Assembly (NCBI GenBank): GCA_003641785.1
Contig: QNAO01000008.1
Coordinates: 1-12,555, forward strand
Reading direction: 5' to 3'
Origin: Thermotogae bacterium
Lineage (GTDB): Bacteria > Thermotogota > Thermotogae > Thermotogales > DSM-5069
DNA: 12,555 nucleotides
Below, in pieces: positions 6,636 to 12,555 of this stretch. A program made the position numbers and the translations under genes. Under the pieces are notes generated by a model. It saw only the letters and a list, made by a program, of their open reading frames with translations, had not been told where the DNA came from and did not search any database. Positions within the stretch are counted from its first letter, which is position 1. Every line of letters starts with the position of its first letter.

Positions 6636-7037
6636 ATGGTGAAGACAGTTTTTCATGGTACAGGAAGAAGAAAAACCTCTGTAGCCCGTGTGTACTTGAA
6701 ACCAGGACAGGGAAATATTGTTATAAACAATAAAAAGATTTCATAATTAGAAGGGTATTTCAAGGATTCCGTTCGCGCCAAGCATGCATTCGAACCTCTT
6801 CGTCTAACAAACAACGACAGTAAGTTTGATGTTTTGATAAGGGTCAATGGAGGAGGGCTGTCTGGGCAAGCCGGGGCAGTTAGACTCGCTTTGGCCAGAG
6901 CCCTATTAGAGCTTGACGAAAACCTTAGACCAACCCTAAAGTCTCACGGAATGCTCACAAGAGATCCAAGGATGGTTGAAAGAAAGAAGTACGGACTCAG
7001 AAAAGCTCGAAGAGCACCTCAATTTTCCAAGCGCTGA
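6636..7037 (+). pseudogene. rpsI: 30S ribosomal protein S9, full-length reading frame interrupted by an in-frame TAA at codon 37
   Basis: S9 sits in the head of the small subunit, its C-terminal tail touching the P-site tRNA. The ATG at 6636 has AGGAGG (6622-6627) upstream. The frame gives [20 protein letters not shown] and INNKKIS, then TAA at 6744-6746, then [44 protein letters not shown] and the terminal RRAPQFSKR, all in one frame of 133 sense codons plus the TAA. Both halves are textbook S9 with no other lesion. By alignment with my memory of Thermotoga S9, the TAA replaces one variable residue (Ser or a polar residue). A single substitution would give TCA, GAA, CAA, AAA or TTA. I list it as broken for bookkeeping, but the cell very probably makes S9, so an error in the sequence or readthrough is more likely than real loss. 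Confidence 0.9.
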
Positions 7038-7063
7038 TTTCTGCGGTATCTATCTCATCTTTC

Positions 7064-7080
7064 GGGGTGTTTCGCACCCC
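7064..7080 (+). terminator. GC-rich hairpin between rpsI and dnaG (attenuator or processing site)
   Basis: GGGGTG (7064-7069) and CACCCC (7075-7080) pair perfectly around TTTCG. The downstream ATTTGTT is a poor U-tract, so termination would be partial at best. The position, after a ribosomal gene and 16 nt before the dnaG ATG, mirrors the terminator and RNA-processing region between rpsU and dnaG in E. coli, which keeps primase scarce. Part of the right arm (CACC) could instead pair with GGTG at 7088-7091 near the dnaG start. The role is inferred; the hairpin itself is plain. Confidence 0.5.
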
Positions 7081-7096
7081 ATTTGTTGGTGGTGGA

Positions 7097-8791
7097 ATGA
7101 TATCTAAAGAAACTGTTCAGCTTATCAAAGAAAAGGCCGACATAGTTCAAGTTATCTCCCAGTACGTGTCGCTACAGAAATCCGGTTCTGGCTATAAAGG
7201 GCTTTGCCCTTTTCACAGTGAGAAAACGCCTTCTTTTCATGTGAATCCCGTTTTGAAGTTCTACCACTGTTTTGGATGTGGTGCTTCAGGAGATGTCATA
7301 AAATTTGTTCAAGAAATTGAACACCTGTCCTTTCGAGATGCAGTTATGAGACTCGCAAGACAGGTTGGAATAGATATTCCCATCTCTACGGTTAGATCAG
7401 ATTTCACCGTCTACACTGCTTATCTATCGAGGGTCCACGCAAAATACATTTCACAACTCAATAAATCAAAAGAGGCTACTGCATATCTCAAGGCAAGGGG
7501 ATTCACTAATCAACAAATAGACAACTTTGAGCTAGGATACTGTCCAGAGCGATCCACAATAGCTGTCGAGATGGCAAGGGAAATGACCTTACCTCTACGT
7601 AAGGCAGCATCATTTGGATTGATAAAACAAACGAATGGAAAATACGTTGACAGATTTTCAAATAGAATCATCATACCCATAAGAAACGATTCGGAGAATC
7701 TGGTGGCTTTTGGAGCAAGGACTCTTGGCCACGAAGAACCGAAATATCTGAATTCTCCTGAAACTCGTTATTTTTCAAAGGGATCCATGCTTTTTCTTTT
7801 TCACATAGCCAAAAAAGTGGCCAAAAAGCTCGACTTCATCGTTTTGACGGAAGGTTACTTCGATGCTTTAGCTTTCCATCGAGCGGGAGTTACCAACGCT
7901 GTGGCGATTTTGGGAACTGCTTTAACTCCAGAGCACATAGCAAAGATTGCCTCCTCGACAAAGAATGTGATCCTGTGTTTTGATTCTGATGATGCCGGAG
8001 AGCGCGCTACAATACGTGCCCTTGAGCTTCTCGTCAAACAAGGACTTAATGTGGCAATCGCAAATCTCACTGAAGACGATCCAGATTCTCTCTATCAAAA
8101 GCGCGGGCCCAGTTCTCTCAAAGAGAGCCTGAAGGCAGCTTTACAGTATGAGAAATATATTGTGTCTGTAGTATCTCGCAAGCACGATCTCTCTGTCTCA
8201 GCGGGAGTTGAGGAATTTCTGGTAGCTCTAAAACCCTGGGCACAGTTGTTGTTATCACAAAGAAGGTTTGAAAGATACAACAGGTTCATAGAATCTGTTT
8301 CTGCGACTACCAATTTGTCTGCTGCACAGATCGATGAATTCTTCAGATCTAGAAAACTTCGCACCATTTCGAAAGTTGAACATCACAAAAGGCACCTTCC
8401 TTCTGGTGAAGAGTACCTTGTGTATCTGTACCTCACCCATGAAGATATGAGAAATGAGATACACAACGTAGATAAATCTCTTTTCAGCGAAAGATCTCGG
8501 CTCTTCTTTGAAAAAATGAGGGAGAGTCGTGATCAAATTGATGCTCTCGATGAAGAATTAAAAGTGTGGGCTCTCAAAATCTTGGAGGCCATTCCACCTG
8601 GGGATCCAGTCAAAATATTGAACGATGTGAAAAAACAGCTTCAAAGAAAGAGTCTTGAAAGGCGTATTTCTGAAATAGATCTTGAGTTTACTTCAACCGA
8701 AGATAGCACAAGGAAAATGAAACTTCTCTCTGAAAGGCAGAAAATAGCACGACTGCTTGATAAGTTGGGAGGTGGAACAGGTGCCAAGTAG
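7097..8791 (+). CDS. dnaG: DNA primase
   Basis: DnaG makes RNA primers for replication. The 564-aa product has the N-terminal CHC2 zinc finger (Cys37, His40, Cys58, Cys61 in [12 protein letters not shown] and [12 protein letters not shown]), the catalytic core with [13 protein letters not shown], and the Toprim domain with Glu252 ([10 protein letters not shown]) and Asp296/Asp298 ([11 protein letters not shown]). The C-terminal part (about 430-564) is the divergent helicase-binding region. The frame is open ten codons upstream, through the hairpin, but the ATG at 7097 gives the conserved start [19 protein letters not shown]. Its Shine-Dalgarno is weak (GGTGGTGG, close to the start), which fits low primase output. 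It ends with an 11-nt overlap into rpoD. Confidence 0.96.
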   Translation: MISKETVQLIKEKADIVQVISQYVSLQKSGSGYKGLCPFHSEKTPSFHVNPVLKFYHCFGCGASGDVIKFVQEIEHLSFRDAVMRLARQVGIDIPISTVRSDFTVYTAYLSRVHAKYISQLNKSKEATAYLKARGFTNQQIDNFELGYCPERSTIAVEMAREMTLPLRKAASFGLIKQTNGKYVDRFSNRIIIPIRNDSENLVAFGARTLGHEEPKYLNSPETRYFSKGSMLFLFHIAKKVAKKLDFIVLTEGYFDALAFHRAGVTNAVAILGTALTPEHIAKIASSTKNVILCFDSDDAGERATIRALELLVKQGLNVAIANLTEDDPDSLYQKRGPSSLKESLKAALQYEKYIVSVVSRKHDLSVSAGVEEFLVALKPWAQLLLSQRRFERYNRFIESVSATTNLSAAQIDEFFRSRKLRTISKVEHHKRHLPSGEEYLVYLYLTHEDMRNEIHNVDKSLFSERSRLFFEKMRESRDQIDALDEELKVWALKILEAIPPGDPVKILNDVKKQLQRKSLERRISEIDLEFTSTEDSTRKMKLLSERQKIARLLDKLGGGTGAK

Positions 8792-9911
8792 CAAGAAGGC
8801 AAAGATTTTGAGCAAAGAAGAGATTCAAAAAAGGATAAAGAGATTAATTACTGTTGGTAAGAAGAAAGGATACATAACCTACGATGATATAGATAAAGCT
8901 TTCCCCGCCGACTATGAAGGCTTTGACTCATCACTTATAGAAAGTATTTACGAGGATTTAGAAAAAAACAAAGTAGTTATCAAAGACTCCGAAGAAGGGG
9001 CTACCTCAGAAATTGGAGTGCAAACAGAAAGCGAAGAGGGTCCTGAAATATTCAATAATGTTGCCCTGAAAGATCCAATAAAAATGTATCTTAGAAGCAT
9101 TGGAAAAATACCTCTACTTACTCCTTCACAGGAGAGAGAACTTGCAAGAAGGGCTCAAATGGGTAGCAAAAGAGCGAAAGAGAAGCTCATCGAATCAAAT
9201 TTAAGACTTGTGGTAAGCATCGCCAAAAGATATATGGGACGAGGTCTACAGTTTTCAGATCTTATACAGGAAGGCAACATCGGCCTTCTCAAAGCCGTGG
9301 AAAAATTTGATTGGAAAAGGGGATACAAGTTCAGCACCTATGCAACATGGTGGATACGGCAAGCGATCACAAGAGCCATTGCAGATCAGGCAAGAACTAT
9401 AAGAATACCAGTTCACATGGTAGAAACCATCAACAAACTGAACAGAACGATGCGCAACTACTACCAAAAGCATGGTGAGCAACCGACTGTGGAAGAACTG
9501 GCAAAACTAATGGATAAGCCTGAGGATAAAATAGAAGAGATAATGCAGGCTGCCAGAGAAACGGTTTCCCTTGAGACTCCTGTTGGTGAGGATGAAGATT
9601 CAACAATTGGGGATTTTGTCGCTGATGACAGCATATCATCACCAAAGAAAGAGGCCATGAGAATGCTAATTCGGGAAGAAGTGGAAAAGGTGCTGCGAAC
9701 ACTGAATCCCCGGGAAGCAATGGTCCTAAAGATGAGATACGGCTTGCTCGATGGAAAGTCCAAAACTCTTGAAGAAGTTGGACAGTATTTTAACGTGACT
9801 CGAGAGAGAATCAGGCAGATCGAGGTCAAGGCACTCAGAAAATTAAGGCACCCGTCAAGGAGCAAGTACCTGAAATCTTTGTTCTCATTACTTGATCATC
9901 ATGAAAGATAA
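8781..9911 (+). CDS. rpoD: Primary RNA polymerase sigma factor RpoD/SigA
   Basis: This is the housekeeping sigma-70. From the GTG at 8781 it is 376 aa. A region 1.1-like domain ([15 protein letters not shown], about residues 27-41) is followed by an acidic linker, region 1.2 ([17 protein letters not shown], 98-114), region 2 ([20 protein letters not shown] through [20 protein letters not shown], about 138-204), region 3 starting with IRIPVHMVE, and region 4 with its helix-turn-helix ([20 protein letters not shown], about 328-347). GGGAGG lies 8 nt before the GTG; the longer frame from 8757 would start on a TTG with no binding site, so I reject it. It overlaps dnaG by 11 nt, the dnaG-rpoD pair of the macromolecular synthesis operon, and ends 29 nt before phoH. 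Confidence 0.97.
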   Translation: MPSSKKAKILSKEEIQKRIKRLITVGKKKGYITYDDIDKAFPADYEGFDSSLIESIYEDLEKNKVVIKDSEEGATSEIGVQTESEEGPEIFNNVALKDPIKMYLRSIGKIPLLTPSQERELARRAQMGSKRAKEKLIESNLRLVVSIAKRYMGRGLQFSDLIQEGNIGLLKAVEKFDWKRGYKFSTYATWWIRQAITRAIADQARTIRIPVHMVETINKLNRTMRNYYQKHGEQPTVEELAKLMDKPEDKIEEIMQAARETVSLETPVGEDEDSTIGDFVADDSISSPKKEAMRMLIREEVEKVLRTLNPREAMVLKMRYGLLDGKSKTLEEVGQYFNVTRERIRQIEVKALRKLRHPSRSKYLKSLFSLLDHHER

Positions 9912-9924
9912 GTATAATTCTTTC

Positions 9925-9930
9925 AGGAGG
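9925..9930 (+). promoter_or_regulatory. Shine-Dalgarno that points to a CTG start for phoH
   Basis: AGGAGG at 9925-9930 lies 10 nt before the CTG at 9941, close to the 9-nt spacing of rpmA in this window. The only ATG nearby (9934) is 3 nt after it and is in another frame, opening a frame of just 23 codons. The first in-frame GTG (9974) is 43 nt away. Confidence 0.55.
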
Positions 9931-9940
9931 TGAATGAAGG

Positions 9941-10915
9941 CTGGCACTGAAGAGCATCGAAATTCCCCGCAATGTGGACCTTGTCATGGTTTTAGGACAG
10001 TATGACAACCGCATCAGATTCTTGAGAAAGAAGTTTCCGGTTTCAATCGACGTCAGCGAAAAGACGATAACCATCTCTGGAGAAAGTGATCAGGCAGTTG
10101 CTGCGGTGGAAAGAATTCTTTCACAACTTGTCACAGCTGCGAGAAAAGGATACATGATGGATTGGAACGAATTCGAATCGTTGGTAGACTTTCACGGTCC
10201 TCAAGATGTTGCTCCGCTGAGTGACACCGACTATTCCAGCAGTTTTTCGGTGTTGAGAGGAAAGGTAAGACCGAGAACAAACGGACAATTTCAGTACGTC
10301 CGAGCTATGAAAAGCAAAGACATGGTTTTTGCCATAGGTCCAGCAGGGACGGGGAAAACGTACTTGGCTGTTGCTGTGGCGCTTGATTACCTACGAACTG
10401 ATCAGATTCAAAGAATTATATTGACACGCCCGGTAGTTGAAGCCGGGGAACGCCTTGGATTTTTACCGGGAAACATCGTCGAGAAAGTTGATCCATATTT
10501 GAGGCCCATATACGACGCCATACTCGACATGATGCCGGCTGAGAGATTTTATGCTTACCGGGAAAGAGGAACAGTTGAGATAGCTCCTCTCGCATTTATG
10601 CGGGGTCGTACACTGAACAACTGCTTTGTAATATTGGATGAGGCTCAAAATGTCACACATCAGCAGATGAAAATGTTCTTAACGCGTATAGGCTTCAACT
10701 CGAAAGCGGTTATCACGGGGGATGTAACACAGTTGGATATAGAAAAGAAACGATCAGGTCTTTTGGAATGCGAGAAAATACTAAAGGGAATAGAGGGAAT
10801 AGAATTTGTCTACTTGAGCGAATCAGATGTGGTAAGACATCCTCTTGTCAAAAAGATCATCAAAGTTTACGAAGAATACGAAATGACGAGGAATAACGAT
10901 GAAGAGTCCGTCTGA
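9941..10915 (+). CDS. phoH: PhoH family ATPase (PhoH-like, YbeZ type)
   Basis: PhoH/YbeZ proteins are RNA-linked P-loop ATPases that work with YbeY in rRNA maturation and ribosome quality control. From the CTG at 9941 the product is 324 aa. An N-terminal KH-like domain (KSIEIPRNVDLVMVLGQYDN onward, about 4-62) is followed by the ATPase, with Walker A GPAGTGKT at 133-140, the TRPVVEAGERLGFLPG motif at about 162-177, and Walker B VILDEAQN at 230-237. The residues between the CTG and the first in-frame GTG (9974) match the usual PhoH N terminus, so starting at 9974 would truncate it. A CTG start is unusual; the alternative is one extra base around 9939-9940, which would otherwise put the ATG at 9934 in frame. 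It overlaps the next gene by 17 nt. Confidence 0.9.
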   Translation: MALKSIEIPRNVDLVMVLGQYDNRIRFLRKKFPVSIDVSEKTITISGESDQAVAAVERILSQLVTAARKGYMMDWNEFESLVDFHGPQDVAPLSDTDYSSSFSVLRGKVRPRTNGQFQYVRAMKSKDMVFAIGPAGTGKTYLAVAVALDYLRTDQIQRIILTRPVVEAGERLGFLPGNIVEKVDPYLRPIYDAILDMMPAERFYAYRERGTVEIAPLAFMRGRTLNNCFVILDEAQNVTHQQMKMFLTRIGFNSKAVITGDVTQLDIEKKRSGLLECEKILKGIEGIEFVYLSESDVVRHPLVKKIIKVYEEYEMTRNNDEESV

Positions 10916-12296
10916 TTTAATAAAGAACTACTGGGTAGACCTCTTATTTGTGGCGGTGACTGTTGCACTCGCCAGATATCCTGAAATTCCTGGATTTCTT
11001 CCATTTATAAACGGATTTCTTATTTCCTTTCTCGTGTGGTTTTCATTAGTACGGCACAGTTTTGAAAGCACGCCGGTTTTTTCTCTTCATAATTCCTACA
11101 AGTACCTGGCCTACACATCTACAATTGCCGGAACCCTTATTATACGTCTCGTCAGCCGCGAATTAGGCGGTCATGTTGCCCCATTTTTCTTGCCAATCGC
11201 GCTGATCTCTATGCTTATCTCGAAGGAATTCGCGCTGAGAATAGCGGTATTTCTCTCTGTCTTATATGCCTACAGCACGGGATTCAGTATGGTTGACTTC
11301 GGTTTTGCACTGGCATCTTCAGTTGTGACAGCCATATCAACTCATGATGTTTCCAGAAGGCTCGATTTGGCAAGATCGGCAATTTTTGTATCGGTCGTTT
11401 CAGGCATATTTTTCGTCTTTCAATCCCTTTTGATAGGCAAACCACTGAATGTGATAATCCTGGGCTCAACATTCATTGCACCGTTAATATGGTCCATAGT
11501 TACGGTAGGCATACTCCCGTACGTCGAATATGCGAGCATGATCTACTCAAACATAGATTTAATGGAGCTGGGTAACTTGAACAATCCTCTCCTGAAGAAT
11601 CTGTCTTTAAAGGCACCTGGTACCTATTACCACTCTACCATTGTGGCAAATCTTGCAGAAGCGGCAGCACAGAAAATAGGAGCGAATGCTGTTCTTACAA
11701 GAGTTGCCTCTTATTTTCACGACATAGGTAAGGCTAAGAGGCCTTACTTCTACACTGAAAACATCGGTGACGACGATCCGAATCCCCATGATGAGTTAGC
11801 ACCAAAATTGAGCCATCTTATCATTCAGGATCATGTGAAAACAGGTCTGGAGATGGCCAAAAAACATAGACTTCCCCTTCTCATTCAAGATGTAATTCCT
11901 CAGCACCATGGCACAAGGGTTCAAAAATACTTCTATCACAAATCGAAAGGTGCCGGAGAAAAATTATCCGAAAGTGAATTTCAGTACTCGGGCCCAAAAC
12001 CCCAGTTCAAAGAAGCGGGTATAATAATGCTCGCAGACTCAGTTGAAGCGGCGGTGAGAAGTCTAAAGAAACCCACGCCATCACGCTTGAAGAATCTCGT
12101 CCAAGAAATCGTCTTCAGTATCTACAACGAAGGAGAGCTCGATGAGTCCGGTCTCACTTTAAGAGATTTGGAAATAATCATCGAAGAATTCACCAAAGTG
12201 CTCGTGAGCATGATGAAATCACGAATTGAATACCCCAAGGAGGAGATAAAGGGAGTGATCAAGTATGCTCAAAATTCATCAGATAAACAGAACTAA
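10899..12296 (+). CDS. PgpH-like 7TM HD-domain phosphodiesterase (probable c-di-AMP hydrolase) without an extracytoplasmic domain
   Basis: The family (PgpH of Listeria, YqfF of Bacillus) breaks down c-di-AMP at the membrane. Here the 465-aa protein starts with about seven hydrophobic segments (roughly 13-26, 33-51, 68-85, 93-107, 110-125, 131-147, 159-208 holding two). A linker DLMELGNLNNPLLKNLSLKAPG follows, then a cytoplasmic HD domain: YYHS (His245), YFHDIGK (His274, Asp275), an HLIIQDHV segment, PQHHGT (His336, His337) and MLADSVEAA (Asp380). These are the metal ligands of the family. Firmicute members have around 700 aa with a large extracytoplasmic 7TMR-HDED domain after the first membrane segment; it is missing here. 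GAGGA lies about 6-8 nt before the ATG. It overlaps phoH (17 nt) and ybeY (32 nt). The substrate is inferred. Confidence 0.88.
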   Translation: MKSPSDLIKNYWVDLLFVAVTVALARYPEIPGFLPFINGFLISFLVWFSLVRHSFESTPVFSLHNSYKYLAYTSTIAGTLIIRLVSRELGGHVAPFFLPIALISMLISKEFALRIAVFLSVLYAYSTGFSMVDFGFALASSVVTAISTHDVSRRLDLARSAIFVSVVSGIFFVFQSLLIGKPLNVIILGSTFIAPLIWSIVTVGILPYVEYASMIYSNIDLMELGNLNNPLLKNLSLKAPGTYYHSTIVANLAEAAAQKIGANAVLTRVASYFHDIGKAKRPYFYTENIGDDDPNPHDELAPKLSHLIIQDHVKTGLEMAKKHRLPLLIQDVIPQHHGTRVQKYFYHKSKGAGEKLSESEFQYSGPKPQFKEAGIIMLADSVEAAVRSLKKPTPSRLKNLVQEIVFSIYNEGELDESGLTLRDLEIIIEEFTKVLVSMMKSRIEYPKEEIKGVIKYAQNSSDKQN

Positions 12297-12555
12297 GTTT
12301 CCCATTGATACAAAGATCATCGAAAACATTGCGACCTCAGTTCTGAAAAAGGTTTCGAATATTGATTCACCCGTGAGTATCGCTTTTGTCGGAGAAAACA
12401 CTATCAAAAAGTTGAACAAAGAGTACAGGGGCATCGATAGCGTCACAGATGTGTTAACCTTCATATACAGAGACGATGACCAATATGGAGAGATCGTCAT
12501 GTGCCCATCAAAAATCACAAGAAATGCAAGAAAGTTTTCAGAAACCTTTGAAAAG
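12265..12555 (+). CDS. ybeY: Endoribonuclease YbeY / rRNA maturation factor, 3' end off the window
   Basis: YbeY is a zinc-dependent endoribonuclease for 16S rRNA 3'-end maturation and ribosome quality control. The frame from the ATG at 12265 is open for 97 codons to the window edge. It shows the family pattern VSIAFVGENTIKKLNKEYRG, then SVTDVLTF (the family's TDVLSF), then GEIVMCPSKITRNARKF. The zinc-binding HGxLHLxGxDH motif would lie just beyond the window, so catalysis cannot be checked. GGGAG (12251-12255) sits 9 nt upstream. The start lies 32 nt inside the previous gene. The neighbouring phoH and pgpH-like genes are the usual company of ybeY in Firmicutes, and phoH-ybeY pairing is widespread. 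Confidence 0.9.
   Translation, partial: MLKIHQINRTKFPIDTKIIENIATSVLKKVSNIDSPVSIAFVGENTIKKLNKEYRGIDSVTDVLTFIYRDDDQYGEIVMCPSKITRNARKFSETFEK

Noticed and set aside
9934..10005. 23-codon leader peptide frame beginning at ATG 9934, just after the phoH Shine-Dalgarno
   Set aside because: Spacing to the binding site is only 3 nt and the sequence has no regulatory codon pattern; it is more likely a by-product of the phoH start problem.
1..12555. Mobile elements, CRISPR arrays, tRNA or rRNA genes, defence systems
   Set aside because: No transposase, repeat-spacer pattern, cloverleaf or rRNA sequence was seen; apart from the DUF2089 cassette the genes are core housekeeping genes.

Overview
The window comes from the chromosome of a bacterium of the order Thermotogales, most likely a Pseudothermotoga- or Thermotoga-type organism. 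Three things suggest this: moderate GC content, strong AGGAGG-type ribosome binding sites with nearly every gene touching or overlapping the next, and protein features such as S9 ending RRAPQFSKR and L27 carrying a QLFA leader next to a Prp protease. The genus is inferred from general resemblance; no database was searched.

Left half (1-5014), all on the minus strand and read right to left: a 170-aa membrane protein, a DUF2089-family zinc-ribbon/HTH regulator and a 126-aa SHOCT-like protein form a tight three-gene cassette (10-nt gap, then ATGA overlap). After a 107-nt gap come valS (valyl-tRNA synthetase) and folC (folylpolyglutamate/dihydrofolate synthase, cut by the left edge), again joined by an ATGA overlap. 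A good promoter (TTGTAA-17-TATAAA) lies just upstream of the cassette.

The divergent intergenic region (5015-5255) holds that promoter, a candidate extended -10 promoter for the plus strand, and a long imperfect hairpin directly in front of rplU that looks like a regulatory leader.

Right half (5256-12555), all on the plus strand: rplU (L21), prp (L27-processing protease), rpmA (L27), rplM (L13), rpsI (S9), dnaG (primase), rpoD (primary sigma factor), phoH, a PgpH-like 7TM-HD phosphodiesterase and ybeY (cut by the right edge). It combines a ribosomal-protein operon, a 'macromolecular synthesis' block (ribosomal protein, then dnaG, then rpoD, with S9 in the place E. coli gives S21) and the phoH-pgpH-ybeY block known from Firmicutes. 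A GC-rich hairpin separates rpsI from dnaG.

The main oddities are: an in-frame TAA at codon 37 of an otherwise intact rpsI; a phoH reading frame whose best-placed start is CTG; a Prp frame running 62 nt into rpmA; a PgpH-like protein lacking the usual extracytoplasmic domain; and the DUF2089 cassette, whose three proteins share modules with one another. Nothing mobile, no CRISPR and no tRNA or rRNA gene was seen. No gap between genes exceeds about 300 bases.
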